From positions 11,606,501-11,670,500 of the forward strand of contig LR990053.1 of assembly GCA_905147135.1 (NCBI GenBank): DNA of 64,000 nt. The letters are read 5' to 3'. The stretch is from Blastobasis lacticolella (lineage: Eukaryota; Arthropoda; Insecta; Lepidoptera; Blastobasidae). The notes beneath the pieces were generated by a model. That model was not told the DNA's origin and did not search any database. It was given only the letters and a program-made list of their open reading frames with translations. The position numbers and the translations under genes were made by a program. Positions within the stretch are counted from its first letter, which is position 1; every line of letters begins with the position of its first letter. Below, piece after piece: positions 1-10,493 of this stretch.

Positions 1-706
1 GTTTGATTTCGTCTGCTAGTTGGATGTATTTCTGTATCTTTTCTGTGTGTTTCTGTTTCAAATTATGCGTATTAGGGACTGACACGTCTATGAGGTATGT
101 AGTCTTAATGGATTTGATGGTGAGCGTTATATCCGGTCTATTGCTGAGGACGGTACAGTCTGTTATGATGTCACGGTCCCAGTAGAGCTTGGTAGTGTTA
201 TTTTCTAATACTTTTTTCGGCTTGTATTTGTAGTAGGGTGTGTATGTATCGAGTAGGTTATGTTTTAGGGCAAGTTGTTGGTGTATGTGCTTAGCGACGT
301 TATCATGACGGTGGGTATATTCCTTGTTGGCGAGTATTCTGCAACCTCCTGTTATGTGATCTATTGTTTCAGTTGTTTGGTGACATAATCTGCATTTATC
401 AGTTGTTATGGCTTCTTTTAGAATATATTTGGAGTAGTTACGGGTTTTGATTATTTGGTCTTGGATTGCTATGAGAAATCCTTCGGTTTCGCTGAATAAA
501 TTGCCTTTTGTGAGCCAAGTGCAGGATGCAGTGCGGTTAACATGGTCTTGGTCGAGGTGATGAGGATACTTTCCGTGTATTGCTTTTTTCTTCCAATTTT
601 CGATTTTTTGGTTATCTTGTAGAATTTTTTGTTTAGGATCAAATTGGCTGTTGTTTAATTGTAAGGGTGTTCCAGATGTGGTAATATTGACTATAGCTTT
701 ATGTAT
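1..706 (-). CDS. C-terminal part of a LINE polyprotein with CCHC knuckle and restriction-like endonuclease (R2/R4 type), partial at window edge
   Basis: The minus strand is open from the (AAT)n tract to base 1 with no stop, about 235 codons. In order it shows a region with ETEGFLIAIQDQ, a zinc-knuckle-like run CRLCHQTTETIDHITGGC (C-x2-C-x8-H-x4-C), a block EYTHRHDNVAKHIHQQLAL, a tryptophan-containing stretch LYWDRDIITD, then SNRPDI followed by LIDVSVPNTHNL. The CCHC knuckle followed by RPD...D is the arrangement of the C-terminal endonuclease of site-specific-type non-LTR retrotransposons (R2, R4/Dong, NeSL). The RT domain would lie to the right and is absent, so the copy is 5'-truncated; the true C-terminus is beyond the window. 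No frameshift is visible, so the insertion looks fairly young. Whether it belongs to R2, R4/Dong or a relative cannot be settled from this fragment. Confidence 0.8.
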   Translation of the reverse strand, partial: MHKAIVNITTSGTPLQLNNSQFDPKQKILQDNQKIENWKKKAIHGKYPHHLDQDHVNRTASCTWLTKGNLFSETEGFLIAIQDQIIKTRNYSKYILKEAITTDKCRLCHQTTETIDHITGGCRILANKEYTHRHDNVAKHIHQQLALKHNLLDTYTPYYKYKPKKVLENNTTKLYWDRDIITDCTVLSNRPDITLTIKSIKTTYLIDVSVPNTHNLKQKHTEKIQKYIQLADEIK

Positions 707-707
707 A

Positions 708-733
708 TTATTATTATTATTATTATTATTATT
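708..733. repeat. (ATT)n microsatellite
   Basis: About nine ATT units lie exactly at the 5' limit of the minus-strand LINE fragment. They are in frame with it and would encode a short poly-Asn run. Confidence 0.9.
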
Positions 734-1109
734 CCTGAACAGACAGGCAGTTGGAACAACTGATATGTCTGTATCTCATTATCCTCAACCCATTGACATT
801 CTCAATTAGTTATTTTTGGTTTTCTTGTAATGTTCATCTAATCGATTCTTAAAGGCGTGCCATGTGTGCCTGTAACAAACGTATTTTACTTTACTCTTTA
901 TTTCATTGTTTACAATGTAAACATACCTACGCCTACTTATTTAAACATTTGCAACATTTACCTAATACCGGTAAATGTTGCAAATGGCCCCGTATTTTTA
1001 AGCTTTATTTCTGTTTGCTGAGAGACATTATTCTTGAATATAAAAATGCGATGAACAGGGCATCTAGAATGAATAAAATAATAGTATTTGGCTCATAAAG
1101 TTACTATGC
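734..1109. other. No recognised feature
   Basis: AT-rich sequence between the LINE fragment and the left inverted arm. The open stretch at 862-1098 has no recognisable motif and low complexity. Confidence 0.5.
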
Positions 1110-1111
1110 TA

Positions 1112-3278
1112 GTCGAGGCTCTATTGGATCGCTCCCATACAGAACCTTAAAAAATTTTATAGAGCTATGGCTACCACATTTATTCCTTAAGTAATTCTAA
1201 GCATTTCTGGCGCGGGACCACGAAAAAATAATGCTGCTGCCAGGAGTGAGGTGGGTACAAAGGACCCCTCCGGCCACCATATTTAAAAATAAATCTATTA
1301 GTTCCCAGTTGGCCACTACAACAAGTTTGGTGTCATTTTTGTATAAAATGAAGACGATATTCATTTTATACGAAAATCATTCATCATTGCCGGTAATTAT
1401 TTTAATCATTTTCAATGTAATATTTTGAATAAATGGCATAAAAGTAAAAAAAATCACAATTTGTTTCTGCTTTGATAACAGCAGAAAAAGATAACAAACA
1501 AAAAATACACCAATAAAGCGTATTTTATGCTGATTCTAACAATAAAAACTTCAAGAACCTGTTACTACCAAAAGTTGTTAAAAAAAATCTGTAACCTCGA
1601 GGTGGTGACTATTACTAAGAGGCGATTTACCTATCTTACAAATTGGTCTTTATTATCAAGCTAGTATGGTAAGTTTGGTATCATTTTCATATAAATAGTA
1701 GATGCAGAATTCATTTCTGGTAATTATGATAATCATTTTCATAGTAGTTTTTCTAGTAGGTAGAATCCTCTTTTTCGTAGCTGACAAAACAACAAACAGA
1801 ATATACTTTAATATATACTATACTATTTTAACAATATTAACTTAAACTACCTCCAACCAACCAACTTCTATAAAAGGTCAATCGATCTGTGTCTTCGTAA
1901 CGATGGCGACTCACGTCAGGAGGCAAACTAAGGTCTACCTCATTAGCCATAGGAGCTTCTGAAAGTACGATAATACTAATCAATGTACATATACGACACC
2001 AGTTTAGATAGTGATGTTCATGTCCTTTAACCTAAGTATATATAATGTATCTTTAAATAATTAGCTCAATTTCCTGCACAGATAAAGAGTTCTGTTCGCA
2101 TTAATTTTCATTTAAAGCAGTTGCAAAGATTGCACATTCTGCGTTATCTAGGCAAGTCTGATCAATAACGGGACCAAATTATTTTTTCTATATTCCACCA
2201 ACAAGAGGAACGACTTCGTATGTATTCAATTGCAAAGTGATCCAAGGAGGGACATCCCAGTAAGTACCTAGTAGACGGCCTACTGCAAAACCTAACGAGT
2301 CGTCTATTGAATCCACAAGTCATTAAATGGTGGACTTTAAAAAGCAAGAGCCTAGAGTTTATGGAGGCAGCCGAGTGCCTCTATTGGAGCCCAAAGGCTG
2401 TAACCACTAATGATCTCTAGCGCTATTTGCCTAAGTCCACTCAAACTCAAACGAACACTACATCGAAAGGCACAAGGTGCTCGTGGGGTGCAGGACATTG
2501 GCACATCCAGGTCTATGATACGCTAGCTGTCTGTACTAGGAAGTCGGCAACTTATAAGCTATACAAAGTTCTCGAACGTACTAAAGGCCAGAGAGTTTTC
2601 CAGGAATACTCCTTGTCAAAATGCCAATACGGGTTCAGGCCAGTCTATGGCATCATCAATCCAACATTTGCCCTGAGACTCCTCCAGGACGCCTACTGCA
2701 GTAGAACTTAACCTCTGCATTTTTCGATCTGCAGAGAACATTTGACAGCCTCTGTGCCGGAGGCGAACATTAGAATTATTGCCAATACTGAGACCGAATT
2801 TTTTTTACCAACTTTTTGTAGTAAGAATTTTTTGAAGTTTATATTTTTAGAATTGGCATAAAATACCATTTATTTTTATATTTTTTGTTTATTTTTATAT
2901 TTTTTGTTTGTTATATTTATCTGCTGTTTAAAAAATATTCGCTATCAAAGCAGAAAAAAAATTATTAAGTTTTTACTTTTATGCGATTTAATCAAAATAT
3001 TACTATGAAAAATATTAAAATAAATACTGAGTATGAATTATACATATTCATGTTATAAGAAAATGATACCAAACTTGCTGTAGTAGCCAACTGGGAACTT
3101 AAAGATTTATTTAAAATATGGTGGGCGGAGGGGTCCTTTGTACCCCCCTCACCCCTGGCAGCAGCATTTTATTTCCTGGGGCCCGCGCTAAAAATGCTAA
3201 GAATTACTCGAGGAATAAATGTGGTGAAGCCCATAGCTCTATACAATTTTTTAAGGTTCTGACCAATAGAGCCTCCAC
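1112..3278. mobile_element. Long-inverted-repeat element flanked by TA (putative DNA transposon or two opposed copies)
   Basis: The left arm from 1112 reads GTCGAGGCTCTATTGG and the right arm, reverse-complemented from 3278, reads GTGGAGGCTCTATTGG. The similarity continues inward for at least 230 bp per arm, through a shared block with ACAAAGGACCCCTCCG (1258-1273; opposite strand near 3125-3140) and the shared AAGTTTGGT..TCATTTT block, and more weakly for about 400 bp. A TA dinucleotide lies outside both ends (1110-1111, 3279-3280), as in Tc1/mariner-like insertions. A third partial copy of the arm, in direct orientation, lies near 1665-1750. No transposase is seen. Alternatively these are two opposed copies of one dispersed repeat. 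The right arm lies inside the 3951-bp duplication and so recurs at about 7010-7229. Confidence 0.5.
2580..2755 (+). pseudogene. Decayed reverse-transcriptase relic (LINE)
   Basis: An open stretch ending at 2711 contains CQYGFRP followed by INPTFALRLLQ, resembling the conserved RT segment just before motif A (typically QxGFRxGRSTxxAIFALRQL). The next recognisable block, FFDLQRTFDSL at about 2714-2752, looks like RT motif A but sits in a different frame, so at least one frameshift separates them. Upstream at about 2256-2400, a frame reading ..VIKWWTLKSKSLEF.. may be the linker before the RT. There are no motif B or C remains. It is a non-functional fragment inside the long-inverted-repeat element; clade uncertain. 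Confidence 0.45.
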
Positions 3279-3282
3279 TATA

Positions 3283-3729
3283 CCTATCGGATTTCGCGGG
3301 AAATACTTTATAGTACGTAATGAAATCTACATGTGTGAATGCAAATGTTTTACAAATTGGGAAAATAAGTAGCATAATATTGACCACCTACACCATTTGG
3401 GAATACACACATTAATCATACATAAGTCATAGTCATACATAGACTTACTACTTATATAGGTACTACTAGAGGATAGTCCATAAAACTTGAAATACACATG
3501 GAACAATTAAGAATCACCTACGTCTAAGGACAGATCCTGTCCTGGCTAATCAGATGTGAAAGAGAAATTGTCGATAAATTCAATAAAACATCGTTAAAAC
3601 ATCATGAAATTTTGCTACGAAGTAGAGACGTAATAAAACGCCATTCATTAATTCGAGAAATATGTACAGACTGCGTCTTTCTGTGGCTATCTTTACACAA
3701 CATAAATACCTACATTAAAATGAAACGTA
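3283..3729. other. No recognised feature (repeated at 7234-7680)
   Basis: AT-rich single-copy-looking DNA between the right inverted arm and the SINE insertion. The apparent frames here are short and without motifs. Confidence 0.5.
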
Positions 3730-3745
3730 AATGTAACTATAAAGT

Positions 3746-3945
3746 TTGATCTCAACTTGGCGTTAATGTCCCGGTTGTGCTCTCGCGCTCAAGGGCAGCC
3801 TTGACCATGATCAGTAATTACAGTGGAGCGACTGCCATCTGACCTCCATGACCCTGCTACCAGGGGAACCTGACCAGATTGGATCATGGTTGCACATCCA
3901 GTCGCCTGAATATGTAGGTTTCATCACGATGTTTTCCCTCGCCGT
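3746..3945 (-). mobile_element. tRNA-derived SINE, 5'-truncated, with 16-bp target duplication
   Basis: Read on the minus strand the body runs from TTACGGCGAGGGAAAACATC through the GTCAGGTTCCCCTGGTAGCAGGG block to a tail near GCACAACCGGGACATTAACG. The same body is attached to a tRNA-like head at 10184-10485, 34344-34645 and 38995-39290. The duplicated target AATGTAACTATAAAGT flanks it perfectly at 3730-3745 and 3946-3961. The tRNA-like head is missing. The one mismatch between the two tandem units falls inside this SINE. Confidence 0.85.
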
Positions 3946-4324
3946 AATGTAACTATAAAGTAAATACAGCTTTTACTTCAAATATTTTACTCTAGAGACT
4001 GAAAATCGAACAGTATATTCCATTTCCCTAAAGCGAAATGAATGGTATACGCCAGTTCCTCGAAATGGCTTCAATACGGCCAGCGGGTAATAACCGAACC
4101 ACTTTTTGTTTCGTTTTAATCACAGGCTCGCAATTAGAAAAATCACGAGGATTTAAGCTTTTTTTTGTACACCGTTTCGTCTTTCTCGTTGTTATTTCAT
4201 GCAGCTGTTATATGCTAGTATGATTGTATCTTTTTTGTGTACAAAAATCATTCATTGGCACGCGATAATCTTTGCCTATGCATATTGGATCGTGAATTTG
4301 TATGTAGGTATGCATGTATGTTTT

Positions 4325-4426
4325 TCCAGAAAGGGGTGAAAAGGTTTTTACCCTCTGGTATTGCAAACGTCCATAGGTTGCGTTGACTGCTAACCATCAG
4401 AGAAGCCGTAAGCTTATATGCCACCA
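4325..4426 (+). mobile_element. LINE 3'-end fragment, family D
   Basis: The frame reads QKGVKRFL then SGIANVHRLR and a stop, matching the end of the minus-strand LINE at 54050-54300 (FKKGVTRFL..GIANVHRLR). It is followed by the same short 3' sequence containing GCCGTAAGCTTATATGCCACC. Only the last codons and 3' UTR survive. Confidence 0.6.
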
Positions 4427-5010
4427 TCGTGAATTAAAAAGATATAAAATGCATTACGTTATAATGTCATGAGGTTAGTTACACAGATTAACGTATTTTG
4501 TCCAAGGAAGTTAATTACAAATTCTGATGGCACATACATATTATTATTATTATTACAATTCAATTCAATCCATTTATTGGTAAAAAAAATCTATTAATTG
4601 CATGTCAAATGTATACTTATATTATATAATACAAGCATGCATCTATAATGCATCACTTAACAATTAAGTCAAACAAAGTAGTCGTTTTCCTACGACTTTC
4701 CTACGTTTCCCACTATCAAGTATCAATGTATATTAACTTGGGCTAATAAAGGAAATTAATTCTTACTGCGACTCTGTGCGACCAAGCTCCTAGTCTTTGT
4801 GCAATTAACGAATCAAAACTTCATCACGGATAACTGTGAACATTTGAATAGAGTTCAATTGATAGTTTTTTTGCAGCTCGGTGATATCTTTGTATATTTA
4901 TAGGGTTGTCTTCAATTTAAAAGCACTTATCTTTTATTGTAAGTAAAGTGAAATTTGATTATCCAAAATAATTAACCGAGTTAAGTTTATGACCATAAAG
5001 TCGTTTTTGT
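4427..5010. other. No gene; short ATT microsatellite at 4541-4554
   Basis: AT-rich DNA. The block CAATTCAATTCAATCCATTTATT next to the ATT tract (about 4557-4579) resembles a retroelement tail but is too short to assign. Confidence 0.4.
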
Positions 5011-5051
5011 GCATCATCATCACAGCCCATAACAGTCCACTGCAGGACTTA
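5011..5051 (-). mobile_element. Family B 3'-end fragment
   Basis: CATCATCATCACAGCCCATAACAGTCCACTGCAGGACTTA in its first 40 bases equals the tail end of the longer family B copies (60802-61064, 38193-38446), reversed. Everything upstream of the tail is missing. It recurs at 8962-9002. Confidence 0.6.
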
Positions 5052-5067
5052 GGCACTCCGCATATGA

Positions 5068-5150
5068 CGCGACATGCATCCGACGTGTCACGTACAAGCG
5101 ATACGCAACACGTCGGATGCATGCATTCTACACGTCTGATGCATGTCGCG
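5068..5150. repeat. Cluster of alternating inverted 20-mers (hairpin-forming)
   Basis: 5068-5088 (CGCGACATGCATCCGACGTGT) is the reverse complement of 5130-5150 with one mismatch. A third, internal copy at 5108-5123 is also inverted relative to the first. The segment can fold two alternative ways. It recurs at 9019-9101. Confidence 0.8.
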
Positions 5151-6029
5151 TGTGAGAAAAAAATAATATATTTAGTCTGCGCACATCGCACGCTAACGAC
5201 ATCGTAACGACATGCAACTTGACACTGACATGACACTCACTGCATACGTGTCTCCTAGGGATTTTCCAGTTTTTGTTTAATTGAAGTTATAAACTAGAAA
5301 GCTGTGACCCGGTATACCCGGATACACATGTGAGACTTGTGAAATTTTTGCAATCAAAATGGCGGACAGTACCTTCACTATCCTGGGTACAAATTCGAAC
5401 CTAGGTTCTTTTTTCGCGCTGGTGTGTGCCTATTCATCAAATTATTACTTACCACACTAAGTGAATGGTGTTATAATATTTTGAAAGTGCTTCTGGTACA
5501 CACAATGATAGTGCTATAAGAGAGATTTAATTCTGAAAATCACAAGGAATTTTATATTTTCGCAAACTGACTTGCCGAACAAATTTAGGTTTTAACGAGG
5601 AAAATTAGAAATTTTTAGCCCAAATGACTGACGTAAGTTAGGTATCAAAATTATGAGTACCTACTGTTAATGGAAGGGCGGTTGAGCGTTGAGCGGTTCG
5701 TGAGATAATGGTATGCCGAAAGTACATTAGATTTCAAAAATAGTCGTGACAGGGTACTGAGACACACTATTATTATTTCATTAATGCATATATTTTCTAT
5801 ACATACATATAAACTCACATTTAGAGCCACAACTGAAAGTTCCTCTCAACACTATTGTAGCATGACGGGGGGACTATTCTGTAACTCAGTTGCAAACTGA
5901 ATTTGACATTAAATAATTCTACACTACGTCATCTACATTGACCACTGGCCATAGCGACTACAAAATTAGAGTATTGTAAGATTTTTATATGACAAATTCA
6001 GTTTTCCAGTAAGTTAGCCTATAGCCCCC
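5151..6029. other. No recognised feature (repeated at 9102-9980)
   Basis: AT-rich DNA up to the duplication junction. The last bases form a CCCCCC run just before the CAG microhomology. Confidence 0.5.
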
Positions 6030-6530
6030 CAGATAAAGAGTTCTGTTCGCATTAATTTTCATTTAAAGCAGTTGCAAAGATTGCACATTCTGCGTTATCT
6101 AGGCAAGTCTGATCAATAACGGGACCAAATTATTTTTTCTATATTCCACCAACAAGAGGAACGACTTCGTATGTATTCAATTGCAAAGTGATCCAAGGAG
6201 GGACATCCCAGTAAGTACCTAGTAGACGGCCTACTGCAAAACCTAACGAGTCGTCTATTGAATCCACAAGTCATTAAATGGTGGACTTTAAAAAGCAAGA
6301 GCCTAGAGTTTATGGAGGCAGCCGAGTGCCTCTATTGGAGCCCAAAGGCTGTAACCACTAATGATCTCTAGCGCTATTTGCCTAAGTCCACTCAAACTCA
6401 AACGAACACTACATCGAAAGGCACAAGGTGCTCGTGGGGTGCAGGACATTGGCACATCCAGGTCTATGATACGCTAGCTGTCTGTACTAGGAAGTCGGCA
6501 ACTTATAAGCTATACAAAGTTCTCGAACGT

Positions 6531-6706
6531 ACTAAAGGCCAGAGAGTTTTCCAGGAATACTCCTTGTCAAAATGCCAATACGGGTTCAGGCCAGTCTATG
6601 GCATCATCAATCCAACATTTGCCCTGAGACTCCTCCAGGACGCCTACTGCAGTAGAACTTAACCTCTGCATTTTTCGATCTGCAGAGAACATTTGACAGC
6701 CTCTGT
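6531..6706 (+). pseudogene. Decayed RT relic, second copy
   Basis: Duplicate of 2580-2755 at offset 3951, with the same frameshift between the QYGFRP and FFDLQRTFDSL blocks. Confidence 0.45.
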
Positions 6707-7696
6707 GCCGGAGGCGAACATTAGAATTATTGCCAATACTGAGACCGAATTTTTTTTACCAACTTTTTGTAGTAAGAATTTTTTGAAGTTTATATTTTTA
6801 GAATTGGCATAAAATACCATTTATTTTTATATTTTTTGTTTATTTTTATATTTTTTGTTTGTTATATTTATCTGCTGTTTAAAAAATATTCGCTATCAAA
6901 GCAGAAAAAAAATTATTAAGTTTTTACTTTTATGCGATTTAATCAAAATATTACTATGAAAAATATTAAAATAAATACTGAGTATGAATTATACATATTC
7001 ATGTTATAAGAAAATGATACCAAACTTGCTGTAGTAGCCAACTGGGAACTTAAAGATTTATTTAAAATATGGTGGGCGGAGGGGTCCTTTGTACCCCCCT
7101 CACCCCTGGCAGCAGCATTTTATTTCCTGGGGCCCGCGCTAAAAATGCTAAGAATTACTCGAGGAATAAATGTGGTGAAGCCCATAGCTCTATACAATTT
7201 TTTAAGGTTCTGACCAATAGAGCCTCCACTATACCTATCGGATTTCGCGGGAAATACTTTATAGTACGTAATGAAATCTACATGTGTGAATGCAAATGTT
7301 TTACAAATTGGGAAAATAAGTAGCATAATATTGACCACCTACACCATTTGGGAATACACACATTAATCATACATAAGTCATAGTCATACATAGACTTACT
7401 ACTTATATAGGTACTACTAGAGGATAGTCCATAAAACTTGAAATACACATGGAACAATTAAGAATCACCTACGTCTAAGGACAGATCCTGTCCTGGCTAA
7501 TCAGATGTGAAAGAGAAATTGTCGATAAATTCAATAAAACATCGTTAAAACATCATGAAATTTTGCTACGAAGTAGAGACGTAATAAAACGCCATTCATT
7601 AATTCGAGAAATATGTACAGACTGCGTCTTTCTGTGGCTATCTTTACACAACATAAATACCTACATTAAAATGAAACGTAAATGTAACTATAAAGT

Positions 7697-7896
7697 TTGA
7701 TCTCAACTTGGCGTTAATGTCCCGGTTGTGCTCTCGCGCTCAAGGGCAGCCTTGACCATGATCAGTAATTACAGTGGAGCGACTGCCATCTGACCTCCAT
7801 GACCCTGCTACCAGGGGAACCTGACCAGATTGGATCATGGTTGCACATCCAGTCGCCTGAAAATGTAGGTTTCATCACGATGTTTTCCCTCGCCGT
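7697..7896 (-). mobile_element. tRNA-derived SINE, second copy
   Basis: Duplicate of 3746-3945, with its target duplications at 7681-7696 and 7897-7912. The SINE was copied along with its flanks, so the insertion predates the tandem duplication. Confidence 0.85.
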
Positions 7897-8275
7897 AATG
7901 TAACTATAAAGTAAATACAGCTTTTACTTCAAATATTTTACTCTAGAGACTGAAAATCGAACAGTATATTCCATTTCCCTAAAGCGAAATGAATGGTATA
8001 CGCCAGTTCCTCGAAATGGCTTCAATACGGCCAGCGGGTAATAACCGAACCACTTTTTGTTTCGTTTTAATCACAGGCTCGCAATTAGAAAAATCACGAG
8101 GATTTAAGCTTTTTTTTGTACACCGTTTCGTCTTTCTCGTTGTTATTTCATGCAGCTGTTATATGCTAGTATGATTGTATCTTTTTTGTGTACAAAAATC
8201 ATTCATTGGCACGCGATAATCTTTGCCTATGCATATTGGATCGTGAATTTGTATGTAGGTATGCATGTATGTTTT

Positions 8276-8377
8276 TCCAGAAAGGGGTGAAAAGGTTTTT
8301 ACCCTCTGGTATTGCAAACGTCCATAGGTTGCGTTGACTGCTAACCATCAGAGAAGCCGTAAGCTTATATGCCACCA
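8276..8377 (+). mobile_element. LINE 3'-end fragment, family D, second copy
   Basis: Duplicate of 4325-4426. Confidence 0.6.
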
Positions 8378-9980
8378 TCGTGAATTAAAAAGATATAAAA
8401 TGCATTACGTTATAATGTCATGAGGTTAGTTACACAGATTAACGTATTTTGTCCAAGGAAGTTAATTACAAATTCTGATGGCACATACATATTATTATTA
8501 TTATTACAATTCAATTCAATCCATTTATTGGTAAAAAAAATCTATTAATTGCATGTCAAATGTATACTTATATTATATAATACAAGCATGCATCTATAAT
8601 GCATCACTTAACAATTAAGTCAAACAAAGTAGTCGTTTTCCTACGACTTTCCTACGTTTCCCACTATCAAGTATCAATGTATATTAACTTGGGCTAATAA
8701 AGGAAATTAATTCTTACTGCGACTCTGTGCGACCAAGCTCCTAGTCTTTGTGCAATTAACGAATCAAAACTTCATCACGGATAACTGTGAACATTTGAAT
8801 AGAGTTCAATTGATAGTTTTTTTGCAGCTCGGTGATATCTTTGTATATTTATAGGGTTGTCTTCAATTTAAAAGCACTTATCTTTTATTGTAAGTAAAGT
8901 GAAATTTGATTATCCAAAATAATTAACCGAGTTAAGTTTATGACCATAAAGTCGTTTTTGTGCATCATCATCACAGCCCATAACAGTCCACTGCAGGACT
9001 TAGGCACTCCGCATATGACGCGACATGCATCCGACGTGTCACGTACAAGCGATACGCAACACGTCGGATGCATGCATTCTACACGTCTGATGCATGTCGC
9101 GTGTGAGAAAAAAATAATATATTTAGTCTGCGCACATCGCACGCTAACGACATCGTAACGACATGCAACTTGACACTGACATGACACTCACTGCATACGT
9201 GTCTCCTAGGGATTTTCCAGTTTTTGTTTAATTGAAGTTATAAACTAGAAAGCTGTGACCCGGTATACCCGGATACACATGTGAGACTTGTGAAATTTTT
9301 GCAATCAAAATGGCGGACAGTACCTTCACTATCCTGGGTACAAATTCGAACCTAGGTTCTTTTTTCGCGCTGGTGTGTGCCTATTCATCAAATTATTACT
9401 TACCACACTAAGTGAATGGTGTTATAATATTTTGAAAGTGCTTCTGGTACACACAATGATAGTGCTATAAGAGAGATTTAATTCTGAAAATCACAAGGAA
9501 TTTTATATTTTCGCAAACTGACTTGCCGAACAAATTTAGGTTTTAACGAGGAAAATTAGAAATTTTTAGCCCAAATGACTGACGTAAGTTAGGTATCAAA
9601 ATTATGAGTACCTACTGTTAATGGAAGGGCGGTTGAGCGTTGAGCGGTTCGTGAGATAATGGTATGCCGAAAGTACATTAGATTTCAAAAATAGTCGTGA
9701 CAGGGTACTGAGACACACTATTATTATTTCATTAATGCATATATTTTCTATACATACATATAAACTCACATTTAGAGCCACAACTGAAAGTTCCTCTCAA
9801 CACTATTGTAGCATGACGGGGGGACTATTCTGTAACTCAGTTGCAAACTGAATTTGACATTAAATAATTCTACACTACGTCATCTACATTGACCACTGGC
9901 CATAGCGACTACAAAATTAGAGTATTGTAAGATTTTTATATGACAAATTCAGTTTTCCAGTAAGTTAGCCTATAGCCCCC

Positions 9981-10183
9981 CAGCAATGACGAATAAAAAC
10001 GGAGGACCGGCTAATTGGTTATGGTTTCTGTGGCGATGATAGGCCGTGAACGTGCCGATTGACAGCCGATTATCGATGTTATTATTATATATTACCTGTT
10101 GCCCGCGATTACATCCACGTGGGCCTCTGAACATAAACAAAATACCGATCCTTCAATGACAATTTAAAATGAACCATACATCT
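9981..10183. other. Flank of the duplication with a possible Helitron-like scrap
   Basis: At about 10090-10125 the phrase GCCCGCGATTACATCCACGTG resembles in its first 20 bases the GCCCGCGRYTTCGTCCGCGTG signature common in Lep1-like elements (compare 25258-25320). Nothing else is recognised. Confidence 0.3.
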
Positions 10184-10485
10184 TGGATGGTGATCTTGAC
10201 GATAATATCCCGGTTGTGGTCTCGCGCGCAAGGGCCCGGGGTTCGTCTTGATCCATGATTTGGCAGATCAAGCGAATATAGTGGAAGGACTGACATCTGA
10301 CCACCGTGACTCTGTTAACAGGGGAACCTGACCAGATTGGATTATGGTTCGAAAATCAGGGGCTTTAACGTAATGTATATAATTTATAAAGAGTATTAGT
10401 ACATAGCGGCACTGCTGTCCGAACCCGGTACCTCGGGGTACGTGTCTTACCCCTTAACCATTAGGCCACCAACGCTATTATCATT
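10184..10485 (-). mobile_element. tRNA-derived SINE, near full length
   Basis: The minus strand begins with a tRNA-like head at about 10477-10410: an A-box-like TGGCCTAATGG and a B-box-like GGTTCGGAC. This is followed by the shared SINE body (GGTCAGGTTCCCCTG, then GGGCCCTTGCGCGCGAG, then ACAACCGGGA). A short direct repeat ATACATCT at 10176-10183 and 10486-10493 is the likely target duplication. The polymerase III promoter boxes are internal, as usual for this class. The B box deviates from GGTTCRANYCC, so this copy is probably inactive. Confidence 0.8.
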
Positions 10486-10493
10486 ATACATCT

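Larger units (their letters stand above)
2079..6029 (+). repeat. Tandem duplication, unit 1 (3951 bp)
   Basis: This unit is followed immediately by a second copy in the same orientation with a constant offset of 3951. Comparing by eye I found one difference, T at 3911 versus A at 7862, and no indel. The trinucleotide CAG occurs at the left edge (2079-2081), at the junction (6030-6032) and at the right edge (9981-9983), consistent with a microhomology-mediated or replication-slippage tandem duplication. The unit is not a transposon: it cuts through the long-inverted-repeat element and carries several older insertions. Confidence 0.97.
6030..9980 (+). repeat. Tandem duplication, unit 2 (3951 bp)
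   Basis: Near-perfect copy of 2079-6029. It repeats the RT relic, the right inverted arm, the SINE, the LINE 3' end and the hairpin cluster described for unit 1. Near-identity means either a very recent event or an assembly artefact such as an uncollapsed allele. Confidence 0.97.

Noticed and set aside
1231..3387. Small frames at 1231-1428, 3118-3372 and 3169-3387
   Set aside because: They fall in the inverted arms of the element at 1112-3278, with no conserved motif and opposite-strand overlap.
2079..9980. Direct repeats as the two LTRs of a retrotransposon or endogenous retrovirus
   Set aside because: The repeats are adjacent with no internal region, have no TG..CA ends, primer-binding site or polypurine tract, and contain unrelated older insertions.
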